From contig NZ_CP132191.1 in the NCBI RefSeq assembly GCF_030718845.1, positions 124,001 to 188,000 of the forward strand: a DNA stretch of 64,000 nt, read 5' to 3'. The notes under the pieces are model-generated. The model saw nothing but the letters and a program-made list of their open reading frames with translations. It searched no databases and was not told the origin of the DNA. Position numbers and translations under genes: made by a program. Positions 22,336 to 31,404 of this stretch are shown here, piece by piece. The stretch comes from Mycoplasma seminis (GTDB lineage Bacteria > Bacillota_I > Bacilli_A > Mycoplasmatales > Metamycoplasmataceae). Within the stretch, counting starts at the first letter, position 1, and every line of letters starts with the position of its first letter.

Positions 22336-23153
22336 GTGGAAAAGAGCTTGCTAAAGCAGAATTAGCTAAATTAAAACAAGAAATTATTGATCTAGAATTA
22401 CCAAGAGCATTAACTATGGCTATTATCCAAGTTGGTGATAATGAAGCTTCAAATAAATACATTAAACACAAACTTAGAGTAGCTGAAGATTTAGGAATTG
22501 AAGCAACATTATATAAATTTCCTGACGATATTACTCAAGATAGATTACTTAAGAAAATGGACCGTATCAATGAAAAACACGATGGAATCATTGTGCAACT
22601 CCCATTACCTAAACATTTACCTACACAAGTTATTTTAGATGCTGTTCCATATGATAAAGATATCGATGGATTAACAACTAAAAATGAATTTAGATTATAT
22701 AATGATCAACCTGAAAAACATTTTATTCCAGCAACTGCTCGTGGAGTTCTTGAATTAATGGAACACTATGAGATAGATGTAAAAGATAAAAAAGTTTGTG
22801 TTGTAGGTCGTTCACATGTTGTTGGTAAACCACTTGCTCACATTATTAAAAGAATGGGAGCTACAGTTGCTACTTATAATGAAGAAACAGGAATCAAAGG
22901 AATTGAATCTGGAGATATTGTTATTGTAGCTATTGGTGTAGCAAAATATGTAAAAGCACAAAATGTTAAAGAAGGTGCTGTTGTTATTGATGTTGGTACA
23001 AACCTTGATGATAAATTAACACAAGAATTATGTGGAGATGTTGATTTTGAATCAGTTAAAGATAAAGTATCAGCTATCACACCTGTACCTGGTGGTGTAG
23101 GACCTATGACAGTAGTTTCTTTAATGAAAAACCTTGTGGATATAGTAAGATAA
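22323..23153 (+). CDS. folD: Bifunctional methylenetetrahydrofolate dehydrogenase / methenyl-THF cyclohydrolase
   Basis: 276 aa cytosolic enzyme making 10-formyl-THF for initiator tRNA formylation and purines. Seen: SNKYIKHKLRVAEDLGI (catalytic Lys region near 43-56), DGIIVQLPLPKHLP, KDIDGLT, the Rossmann VVGRSHVVGKPLAH near 160, and the C-terminal TPVPGGVGPMTVVSLMKN. Normal length. Start ATG 22323 lies in the last codons of valS with GGAGG 22311-22315. Followed by its own terminator. Confidence 0.97.
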   Translation: MQILSGKELAKAELAKLKQEIIDLELPRALTMAIIQVGDNEASNKYIKHKLRVAEDLGIEATLYKFPDDITQDRLLKKMDRINEKHDGIIVQLPLPKHLPTQVILDAVPYDKDIDGLTTKNEFRLYNDQPEKHFIPATARGVLELMEHYEIDVKDKKVCVVGRSHVVGKPLAHIIKRMGATVATYNEETGIKGIESGDIVIVAIGVAKYVKAQNVKEGAVVIDVGTNLDDKLTQELCGDVDFESVKDKVSAITPVPGGVGPMTVVSLMKNLVDIVR

Positions 23154-23182
23154 TCAGTTAGCATATGCTGCTGATTTTTTTA
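23152..23182 (+). terminator. Terminator after folD
   Basis: Outer stem AATCAG/CTGATT (23152-23157 with 23171-23176), inner palindrome AGCATATGCT, then a T-run. Confidence 0.75.
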
Positions 23183-23217
23183 TGTCTTGCTGTAAGGGGT
23201 AAAAGAAAAGATGAGTG

Positions 23218-23622
23218 TTACCATCTATTCTTATAAATATCATCATATTCTTTATTAACATCAATTTGATAACTCGGAATTTTTCCACAGTATTCTTGAT
23301 AAACTCTAATTTCAAAACTTAATAGTAAGTAAAACTTTATAAAATGTTTTTTTAATTTAGAATGTTTTGCTTTAAATATAATTGAACAAATTAATCATAA
23401 TGTAATGTAGGTAAATAAAATTGCAGAGATAATTAATCCAGTTATATTAATAATAAAGTTATTAATGCTAGCATCTGGAAAAGTAATATATGTATGTACA
23501 CCTTGAAGTGAGGCTAAAATAATATTAATCATTAATACATCTATTAAAGCTATTATAATTATTTTTCGTATTGATAGTTTTCTTAATAATGATTGCAAAG
23601 TACTATTTTTATTTTCGTTCAT
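23218..23622 (-). CDS. Small two-helix membrane protein, unknown
   Basis: 134 aa from ATG 23620-23622 to TAA 23218-23220. Two hydrophobic segments near residues 19-42 and 56-80 flank a short external loop; the C-terminal 50 residues are polar and end in Arg-Trp with a rare TGG codon. No family recognised. Upstream of the start there is only a weak G-rich ribosome site. The IS30-family element begins 67 nt further upstream, so its original promoter may have been displaced. Confidence 0.6.
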
Positions 23623-23689
23623 ACTACACCCCCTAAAATCTTAAATATTTTATATATCTACTTTGATTCTATACCTTTAGGAAGATTAA

Positions 23690-25257
23690 TTAAAAGATTG
23701 GTTTTCTACTTAATGTGTAATTTCATAAAATGTGAAAATTCTTTTTAAATTTTATCAAGTTTTTAAAAAATGGGCGTGTTAAAATACACGACAGGGTCGT
23801 TTTGGCTTATTTTTTGAGCCAATTTTTTAAATTTTTGTGTAATTTTTAAATAATTCAAATGGTGAAATTCTAACTGGATATTGACTATTTTCAAAGTAAT
23901 AATTTCGTTTATCTTTATTAATCAAATCAATTAATTCAAATATGAAATTTTCACAAATAAACTGTGGTTCATAGCCTTTTGGAATAATCTTTCTAATCTC
24001 TTTATGTGCGTTTTCTAAACTTCCCTTTGTCATGAAGAATAAGGGTCACATACATAAAATTCTTTTATGGATTTTACTTTATGAAGTTCAGAGTTTTCTA
24101 AACCATTATCCATTGTTAAGGTTAGAATTTTTAAGTTATACTTGCATATCAGTTTTTCGAGTGCTAATCTGACAAGATTGCATCTCTTTTAGAATACATC
24201 GCAAATAACATTCTAGTTTTTCTTTCTAGTAGTGTAACTAAGCAATATTTACTTGTCTTTTTGAACTGAACAGTATCTATTTCATAGTGTCCAAATTCTT
24301 CTCTTATATCTATTTTCTTTGAACGTTCGTGAATGCTTTTTGCAAATTTTAATTTAGATTTAGTTTTTGCTTTTTTAGGTTTCTTTAATCTGCTTTTTGC
24401 TATTCCATACTTTCTTTTCAAAGTAAGTATTTTATATTCAAAATCAACATAATATCTGTCGATATATTCATAAAACCCTTGTACGGTAGGAATAAAAACA
24501 TTTTTTAGATTATTGTCTTTTACATAATCCTCAAACTTATCTAATATTTTTTGTAACGAAGTTTTTCTATAATAAACAAGTTGTTCACTTGTTAGTCTTT
24601 TCTTTTCAGTCGTTGTTAAACTTCTGTATTTTTTATGTTTGGAAATTCAATCTTGTGTAAATTCGTGCAATGGTTTTCATTTTTCTAATGATGTTATTCT
24701 TTTTCCATCCAAGGTATTTTCTCTTGTATAGATTTTTGATTTAGTTCATTCATTTATTGAAAGGAACGAAAATCCACCAACATGTCTTTTGCAGATTTTG
24801 CAAAATAATGATGTTTGGACTCTATACTCCTCAGATGCTTTTTCAATTTGTTCTCTAATGGTTTTAATATCACAAGACATTTGTCTCGAAATCTCTAAAA
24901 GACTTCATTCATCTTTTAATTTATTGAACAAATCTTTCATTTTTTCTATTGTAAATTCTCTAGGTGAATACTGTTTGATATTTTGGATTTTAGTATTTAA
25001 CATCTTAAGTTTTGATTTATCTAAATATGGTCTTAAGACGTAATGACTATAACGAGTTGTAAATTCAGTTGAGTATTTTGAATTTCTAGATTTAGCTCTA
25101 AATTTCAAACAAATTAAATTATTTTGATAATGTTTTGCATTCGATAGCATATAATAATATTGCCTCCTTTATTATTTTTGAATTTACACACTTATTTTAC
25201 ATTAAGGAGACAAAAAACATCGGAATCTTACTAATTAGTAGGAAACCGATGTTTTAA
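23690..25257 (-). mobile_element. IS30-family element #1 (IS1630-like), transposase frameshifted
   Basis: 1568 bp. Terminal inverted repeats start TTAAAA.AT.GGTTT.CTAC (left 23690, right 25257 reversed). The flanks share a direct repeat CTATACCTTTAGGAA (23669-23683 and 25263-25277) within a longer imperfect match of about 23-25 bp, as expected for IS1630-type elements that duplicate about 19-26 bp. Inside the left end a hairpin with T-run (23802-23828) would stop + strand transcription entering the element. A second hairpin, AAACATCGG…CCGATGTTT, lies at the right end. Confidence 0.85.
23827..25150 (-). pseudogene. IS30-family transposase with two frameshifts
   Basis: From ATG 25148-25150 (AAAGGAGG upstream) one frame is open to TAG 24164-24166, reading through TGA=Trp. 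It includes the first catalytic Asp in FGHYEIDTV. Translation must shift frame near 24175 to reach VRLALEKLI…LTMDNGLENS (second Asp). It must shift again near 24040 to reach KGSLENAHKEIRK (catalytic Glu), which ends at 23827. The second shift looks like one missing base in CAAAGGGAAG. The protein is therefore broken into three frames and should be inactive unless the sequence is wrong. Confidence 0.85.
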
Positions 25258-25554
25258 TTTTGCTATACCTTTAGGAAAATAAGTCAAGGAAATGATGATT
25301 TGACACTTAAGTTTCCACATATTTCCACAAAAAAGTGAGAATTTTGCCTAAAAAAGCCTAAAAATTGAAATTTATAAATAACAAAATAAAATTCTTTATA
25401 ATTTATTTATAAGTAGGTTGTTATGAAAGAATATAAGATTGATGAAAGAGATATTGCGACAATTTCCAAGCTTAAGATTAAGAAAAGAAAACCAACACAA
25501 TATGTTTTATTAACGCTTTGAATATTAGGGTTAATAATTTCAACTGTTTTATTA

Positions 25555-25580
25555 TTTAATGTTATTTTATATGTATTAAT
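25555..25580 (+). repeat. Left target-site duplication of IS30-family element #2
   Basis: 26 bp that recurs at 27137-27162 with three mismatches; the core GTTATTTTATATGT is identical. Confidence 0.8.
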
Positions 25581-27136
25581 TAAAAAGTTGAACGTCCACC
25601 AAAGGGAAAAATTGAGTAGTTCCTCAATATTGCTGTAGAAATTTTACTAAATTTGCAAAAAGAGTATGCAAAAACACAGCCGGGGCTGGAAATGCGATAT
25701 TTTTCTTAAATAAAACTATTGAAGAACTCTGAAGTTTTTAGTCTTATTTTTCTACCTGTTTTATCATCAATATACTCTCTATATTGGTCGTTTATTGCGA
25801 TAAACATTTGAAAAATATATTCATCATTAACATATCTAGGAAACTTGCCTTTTGGTAAAAAGTTTCTGATTTTTTTATGAGCATTTTCTATGCTTCCTTT
25901 TTGTCATGAAGAATATGTATCGCACTTATAAATAACTGGTATTTGTTTAATTTCATTTAACTTTACATTTTCAGAACCATTATCAATGGTTAAAGATAAT
26001 ATTGTTAAATTATGATGGTTAATTAGTGTAATAAGCGCTTCTTTAACTGATTCAGCATCTCGCCGTGTTAAAATCCCAAATAGCATTCTTGTTTTTCTTT
26101 CGAGCAATGTTAAAATACATCATTTAGCTCTTAAATTAAGTATTACAGTGTCCATTTCATAATGACCAAACTCTTCTCTGTTTCTTATAGATAGCGGAGC
26201 TAAATGTATAGAAATTCCAAAATTAATCTTTGTTGATTGAGTTCCTTTTGGCTTTTTCTTTTTATTTTGCTGTTTATCTCAATGAGCTTTAGATATTCCT
26301 CTTTTGATTTAATAATAAAGATTGAAAAATCTATTTCATGTACATAATCACTATCCATAAAGTCATAAAAAGCCTGTGGTGTAGGGACAAAAGCATTTTT
26401 ATCTTCCAATTGCTCTTTATAATAATCAAGAAATGTAGCAACAGATATAAGTGGTTCAAATTTCTTTTCATCAATAGAAATTTGTTGTCCTTTAGATAAA
26501 AGTTTTTTAACTCGTTTGTGTTGTTTACTTCAGTATTTTGAAAAGCGAACAATATCTTTTCATTTTAATAAGGTATTTTGCCTTAATTGTTCAACTGGAT
26601 TTTTAATATTTTCTATTTTATATTTATATCACTCATGATGTGAAACTTTAAAAATAGTTGTTAATCTCTTTCCACAATTACTACAGAATTTATATGAGTT
26701 TTCTGCTTTAAGATTTAATGTGGCTAGTTTTAAATTTTGCTTCAAAATTTTATTTGATATATTCATTAATTTCGCAATTTCAGTAAGTGAATTTGCTGTT
26801 TCAAAATGTTTAAACATTATTGCGAGTTTTTCAATGTTAAAATTTGTGATTTTCTGTTCTCTGATGCTATTTATTTCTTTATGCATCTTGTTTATATTTT
26901 CATTATTTAATGAATCCATAATCACAAAATGATGGTATGCTTCTCTTTGTGTTTTTAATGCAACAGTCTTGTAAACTTGCTCCTCAATTTTTATACAAAA
27001 AATACTTTTTTTATTATATTTATTCTCGATTAACATATAATAAGTGTGGTTCCTTTCTTTTTGAAGCAATATTATTATAACAAGGAACTACAAAAAGCTG
27101 TTAACCCACTGTTTAGGTGGATTAGCAGCTTTTTAA
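25581..27136 (-). mobile_element. IS30-family element #2, inserted in a membrane-protein gene
   Basis: 1556 bp between 26-bp direct repeats. Terminal inverted repeats TAAAAAG.TG….TCCACC (left 25581-25600, right reversed from 27136; about 15/20), with an inner repeat GTAGTTCCT near 25615 and 27087. The right end has an internal hairpin AAAAAGCTGTTAACCCAC…GGATTAGCAGCTTTTT. Length matches element #1, but the sequences are clearly diverged. The three mismatches in the duplication point to an old insertion. Confidence 0.85.
25706..27036 (-). pseudogene. IS30-family transposase with one frameshift
   Basis: Start chosen at ATG 27034-27036 (AAAGGAA upstream). One frame runs to TAG 26200-26202 and contains a CxxC pair (KFCSNCGKR). 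Homology continues in another frame from about 26305: RGISKAHWDKQQN…FGHYEMDTVI (first Asp), ERKTRMLFGILTRRDAESV, LTIDNGSEN (second Asp), WQKGSIENAHKKIRNFLPKG (Glu), ending TAA 25706-25708. A single base change in an A-rich run near 26305 separates the two parts, so the enzyme is probably inactive. Confidence 0.85.
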
Positions 27137-27162
27137 TTTATAGTTATTTTATATGTCTTAAT
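27137..27162 (+). repeat. Right target-site duplication of IS30-family element #2
   Basis: Matches 25555-25580 at 23 of 26 positions. Confidence 0.8.
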
Positions 27163-28279
27163 AGGGAAAGAATTTCATAGCGGAATTGCTATGCTATTAT
27201 CTATTTGATTTTTGCTTACTCTTGCTTTTATTTATTTAATCGCAAGAAGTATAGTTACAATAATTTTGCTGCATTTTAACAATAATTGAAGTGCTAAAAA
27301 GACTAAAAGATCTTTATATATTTATTATTTATTAACCTTAAAAATTAATGAAATAAAATACTTATGAGTTTATAGTAACTTTGATAAAACTACCATTTCA
27401 AGTATTAAATATCTTTGCAAGAAATTTGATTTAGTATTAGCATATGAATCAGCGATAGAATATAAGAACAAAAATAATAATGAGAAAATTAACCAAATAG
27501 TTTTAATTGTAAAAGACAGCAAAATTACTGCTGATAAATTAAAAAAGTATCCACAAATTCAAATAACTAATGTGCATAATAACTACATTGAATTTTTCTT
27601 GCTTAATAAAAAATATATTATTATCAATACACCTATACCACAGACATATATAGAAAAATATTCTGGTATTTTCTTAACTAGCGATGTTTGAAATTATATG
27701 TATTTTAAATCCCGTAATAATAATTATTTAGATAGCTTAAATACAACACTAAATATAGAAATTACTAGTGATAACTATATTGATTTTGTCACCTATAACA
27801 ACCAGTGTGATATTAAAGAGATTTCTAATGTAGAAAAGGAAAATATTAAATACATAACACCTTATGTATATACGCAAATTTCACTTCCTAAAAATAGAAT
27901 AAAAGCAAATGATGTAGAGGCTCATTTAATGAAGAAAGGAATTATAAATAATATTTCTTGATTAAGAATTCTTTATTATTCATATTGATTAATATTTAGT
28001 ATTTTATGCATGATGCTTTTTATTGTTTTACTTGTTAACTTTTATGAAGAAATAATCTTGCTAGTTACATTTAGTATTTTGCTTTTGTTTTATTCTTGCT
28101 TAACTATTTATCTAATTGTTTTGGATATCATTTGTTTTAATATCTTTTTTAATTCGTTTAAATGCAGTGATAAGTTTTATTTATTGTATTTAAAATGAAC
28201 ATTACATTTTAAGTGAGCGAAGTTGTTTAAGTCTTATACACACTAATATATGAACAAAGTTCAAAAATAAAGGTTAGAT

Positions 28280-28657
28280 ATGAAAGAAAAAATATGCAAT
28301 ATCAATATAGAGGAAATTAGAGCACAAATTTTAAATAATAAGGGCTTAACAATTACTTTTTGTAATAACTATAATTTCCAAAAAGGCTATGCTGTAGGAA
28401 TAAAAAATTACAAAACTATTTCTGTAGATTTCAAGAATATGACAAAAGATCAAGAAAATATAATATCTGATTCGATTTTAGAAATAGTTAATGAGTTTGA
28501 TGAAAAAATAGGTGTTTGATATGATGAAAAAGATAAGAAATTGTACATTGATAAAATAAAAATCTATTATAATAAGAAGCACGCTTTAAAAATAGCTAAA
28601 TCAAATAATCAAAAAGCTATTTGAGATTTCAAACACAAAAAAGAAATTTGAATTTAA
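28280..28657 (+). CDS. Unknown 125-aa protein
   Basis: ATG 28280 is preceded by AAAGGTT; stop TAA 28655-28657 after a TGA=Trp. Soluble, Lys/Ile/Asn-rich, no signal or helix of membrane type. Alternating short strands in the first half and a basic C-terminus (KHALKIAKSNN…) are all that can be said. It lies 33 nt after the split membrane-protein gene and 14 nt before a lipoprotein gene, so the three may once have formed one operon. Confidence 0.7.
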
Positions 28658-28671
28658 TATAAGGAGAAAAT

Positions 28672-29130
28672 ATGAAAACAAAAAACATTTTATTTGGATT
28701 GTTTCCATTTGCAGCAGTTGTAGCAACACCAATAATCGCAACTGCATGTAGTGCTAAAGAAGAAAAGAAACCCGCAGATGATTTAAAAAATCCACAAAAT
28801 CCTACAGAAGGTGAAGGTGGTAAAACTAATAATAACCCAGGAACAGATAACCAAAAATCAAATCCAGAAGTTAAGAAAGAACAAACTACTACAAATGTAA
28901 CACCTGCTACATTAGTTGCTGAATTCAAACAATTAACTAATGAATTAATGGATAAGATCAAGGAAGAACCTGAAAAAGCTGCAGAATTACAACAACAATT
29001 TCAAAGTAAATTCTTACAACTTGTTAATAAATCTAAAGATTTTACAGCTGAACAACAAGTTGAATTTCAAAAATTATTAAAAGAAATGGGTACAGGATTA
29101 GTAGCAGGGTTAATGCCTAAAATGGATTAA
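28672..29130 (+). CDS. Small lipoprotein with Pro/Asn/Gly-rich spacer
   Basis: 152 aa with AAGGAG 7 nt before the ATG. Signal peptide MKTKNILFGLFPFAAVVA… ends in the lipobox IATAC, so Cys-27 should be lipid-modified. Residues 30-75 are a low-complexity spacer (Lys, Pro, Asn, Glu, Gly), and the last 75 residues are an amphipathic helical domain. Surface protein of unknown function. Confidence 0.85.
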   Translation: MKTKNILFGLFPFAAVVATPIIATACSAKEEKKPADDLKNPQNPTEGEGGKTNNNPGTDNQKSNPEVKKEQTTTNVTPATLVAEFKQLTNELMDKIKEEPEKAAELQQQFQSKFLQLVNKSKDFTAEQQVEFQKLLKEMGTGLVAGLMPKMD

Positions 29131-29133
29131 AAG

Positions 29134-29166
29134 AAAATTCCGGAGAATTAAGTTCTCTGGAATTTT
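29134..29166. terminator. Bidirectional terminator between convergent lipoprotein genes
   Basis: Fourteen-bp stem (29134-29147 with 29153-29166, one G-T pair), 5-nt loop. The flanks are AAAA/TTTT, usable in both directions. Confidence 0.8.
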
Positions 29167-29197
29167 ATGTAAATTGTTTATAACTAATAAAATTTTA

Positions 29198-29767
29198 TTA
29201 ATTATTATGTTCTTCATTTGGGATAAGTTTCTTGACTTCACTTTCAAAAATCTTGAATTGTTTTTCTGGGAGATTGTGCATTTCATGATTAATTTCACGC
29301 ATTTTATCTAGAACAAATTCATATTTTGATGGTGCGGGAACATCTCTATTTAATTCGTCATTATTATAAGGATAATCATGTCTGTTATTATCCTTTCTTA
29401 AATCATCTGAAACTTTTGATAATTCAGCATACATTTTTGCTATTTCTTTAATTTTTTCAGTTGTAAAGTTACTGTTAATAAAGTTTGTGAGTAATTTTCT
29501 TGTTTCTGCTTGATATGATTCAAACTCGCTTAATGATAATCTTAATTTATTATCTATTCTTCCTCTTGGACCATAATATCCATCACTTGCGTATTTCTTT
29601 GTATCAACATCTCTGTCAAGAACTACATATAATGAATCTTTATAGGCTTCTAATTCGTCTTTTGCTAATGATGATGTGTCGTGCTTACTACAAGAAATTG
29701 CTGCGACAGGAAGTAAAGAAACTGTTGCTAATGGTGTTAAAGTATAAAATAATTTTTTGAATTTCAT
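29198..29767 (-). CDS. Lipoprotein, unknown
   Basis: 189 aa from ATG 29765-29767, with TTGGAGAC as ribosome site. The signal peptide ends in the lipobox AAISC (Cys-26). The mature part is helical and charged, without repeats. Upstream on the - strand lie a GTGTGG/CCACAC hairpin (29825-29843) and an (AT)13 tract (29851-29876), which might affect expression. Confidence 0.85.
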   Translation of the reverse strand: MKFKKLFYTLTPLATVSLLPVAAISCSKHDTSSLAKDELEAYKDSLYVVLDRDVDTKKYASDGYYGPRGRIDNKLRLSLSEFESYQAETRKLLTNFINSNFTTEKIKEIAKMYAELSKVSDDLRKDNNRHDYPYNNDELNRDVPAPSKYEFVLDKMREINHEMHNLPEKQFKIFESEVKKLIPNEEHNN

Positions 29768-29850
29768 ATTGTCTCCAATAAATGTTTATAACTATTTTTT
29801 TATCTTATAGGGTGTTTTTTTGCAGTGTGGAAATGTACCACACTTTTATT

Positions 29851-29876
29851 ATATATATATATATATATATATATAT
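29851..29876. repeat. (AT)13 dinucleotide tract upstream of a lipoprotein gene
   Basis: Thirteen uninterrupted AT units, 84-109 nt upstream of the lipoprotein start at 29767. The only simple dinucleotide tract of this length in the window. Between it and the gene lie a 6-bp hairpin and TATAAG/TTATAA-like -10 candidates. Confidence 0.8.
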
Positions 29877-29993
29877 CAATTATTTTTTAAAAACGTCTAA
29901 GCCTAAAATTTAGGAGCGGATAAAAGATTTGAATTTTTTATGAACCCAAAATTTTATGTTTTTAGCTAACTTTTAATTTTTGTTGCTAAAAGT
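29877..29993. other. Non-coding stretch left of the IS256-family element
   Basis: No gene seen. Contains the 13-bp palindrome CCTAAAATTTAGG (near 29900) and ends with the 8-bp target duplication CTAAAAGT (29986-29993). Confidence 0.4.
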
Positions 29994-31353
29994 GATTATA
30001 GACCGAATTGTGTGTCTGAAGCTCGTTTTTTCCAAACGAATTACATAAATTATAATACAATTTAATTGCGTGTTTTAATAAATACGCTTGTCAGCTCAAT
30101 TTTTGGTGATTCTGAAGCTGGCTAAAATAACAAACACTTCAAGCGTTCTCACACTTGCGTGGGAACGTTTTTCTTTTATATATCTTTTGAGAGCTGAGTT
30201 GAATCCTTCGCTTATGTTATTGGTTCAGATATGAATCCTTAATTCTTTAGGTAATTCTAAAAACCTTAAAATATCATCTAATGAATTTTCAATAATTCTA
30301 ATAGCTTTAGGAAATCTTGAATTATATTTTTGTTTTAATTTTGAAAAGTTTAAATCTGCTTCTTCTCTTGTGTTTGAAATAACAACAGCTTTAAAGTCTG
30401 CGCAAAATTCTTTTCTTTGTTTTTGAGGAACAGTTTTAACTGCATTACGAAGTTTATGAATTGCACATTTTTGCAATTTACTTGTTGGAAATAATTCGTT
30501 TAATATTTCGTTTCCAGAGAATTCATCTGAAACAATTACATCCGGATCAGATAATCCTCTATCTATTAAGTTTTGAAGAAAGTCTTCTCAATTTTTCTTG
30601 CTTTCTTGTCCTTTTACTTCTAATAGTAAAAGCTCTTTGTAATTATCTTCTGTGATGCCGATTGCTGTGTATACTGCTACCTTATAGCTCTTTTTGACAA
30701 AAGCATCTTTATTTTCAATATCATCAAAGCTTTCAACAATTTCACCTGTGCTTGGGTTATATCATTTCATTGCATCATGATATGAAGCATCAATAAATAA
30801 TGCTTTATATTTCTTGGTGATTTGGAATTTAAAAGCATTCTTAACTTTTTCATTTATTTTCTTTTTAATTCTAGTTATTAAAGAATGACCGATTTTAATA
30901 CCAGTTCAAAATTCTACAGCTGCGATTACAGATTCATATGAAATAAACATTGATAAAAGAACAGCAATCATTGATTCAAATGATTCCTCGCATTTTTTAT
31001 ATTTCTCTAAGACCTTTGGTCAGAATTGACCATTTCTAACTTTAGGTACTTTTATGTTTAATTTACCATTCATTGTGTATTTTGTAACAGTTCTTGTACC
31101 GTTTCTTTTTATTTTGCTATCAGGTAAAGAAATCTTTGTTTCTTGAATATATAAGTCAGCCTCTTGTGATAAATGATCGTTTATCATCTCTTCAAGAGTA
31201 GTATTATCTAATCCTAAAATTTGATGTATGTTTCTCATTTGTCTACCTTCTTCTGTTAAATCTTTAAAAATAAAACTATTTGATTTAATCATAACAAAAA
31301 ACTCCTTCCATTTTTGGAACGAGTCTTCTAGACACCTAATTTAGTCTGTAATC
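29994..31353 (-). mobile_element. IS256-family element #1, apparently intact
   Basis: 1360 bp with terminal inverted repeats GATTA.AGAC..AATT..GTGTCT (about 20/26) at 29994 and reversed from 31353. Flanked by a perfect 8-bp direct repeat CTAAAAGT (29986-29993 and 31354-31361), the duplication size typical of IS256. Its transposase frame is uninterrupted, so the element may be mobile. It sits 5 nt beyond the start of the gyrB terminator T-run. Confidence 0.9.
30075..31292 (-). CDS. IS256 (Mutator)-family transposase, intact
   Basis: 405 aa in one frame with TGA=Trp. GGAAGGAG lies upstream of ATG 31290-31292. Catalytic triad in expected places: Asp in ALFIDASYHDAM, Asp in DVIVSDEFSG and Glu in TNNISEGFNSALKR, with the signature KCAIHKLRNAVKTVP between. 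Cuts and joins DNA during transposition. Compared with the related copy at 58138-59372, this one has no frameshift. Confidence 0.93.
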
Positions 31354-31365
31354 CTAAAAGTTGAT

Positions 31366-31393
31366 AAAAAAAACTTATAGCTTAAGCTATAAG
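31366..31393 (-). terminator. gyrB terminator
   Basis: A perfect 20-bp palindrome (31374-31393), followed on the - strand by eight T. Confidence 0.85.
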
Positions 31394-31404
31394 AATTTAA
31401 TTTA

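Larger units (their letters stand above)
25423..28246 (+). pseudogene. Membrane-protein gene split by an IS30-family element
   Basis: The N-terminal piece (25423-25580) encodes about 52 residues with one membrane helix. The C-terminal piece (27137-28246) encodes a helix pair, a soluble region of about 190 residues and two more helices, ending TAH* at TAA 28244-28246. The pieces carry the same NVILYVLI / VILYVLI coding sequence because of the target duplication. Removing the IS plus one duplicate copy joins them in frame (…NVILYVLIGKEFHSG…). Family unknown. The right piece has no ribosome site; it may be silent. Confidence 0.75.

Noticed and set aside
24419-24421. A further start or frameshift in IS30-family transposase #1
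   Set aside because: The frame from 25150 to 24164 is continuous; only the two shifts near 24175 and 24040 are real in this sequence.
23663-25280. Relation between the IS30 #1 duplication (TATACCTTTAGGAA) and the 215-bp repeat start (TATACCTTTCGGAG)
   Set aside because: Similarity is limited to about 13 bp and does not extend to other blocks, so chance is likely.
28629-28961. 110-aa ORF antisense to the small lipoprotein
   Set aside because: Mirror of the lipoprotein coding sequence, no ribosome site.
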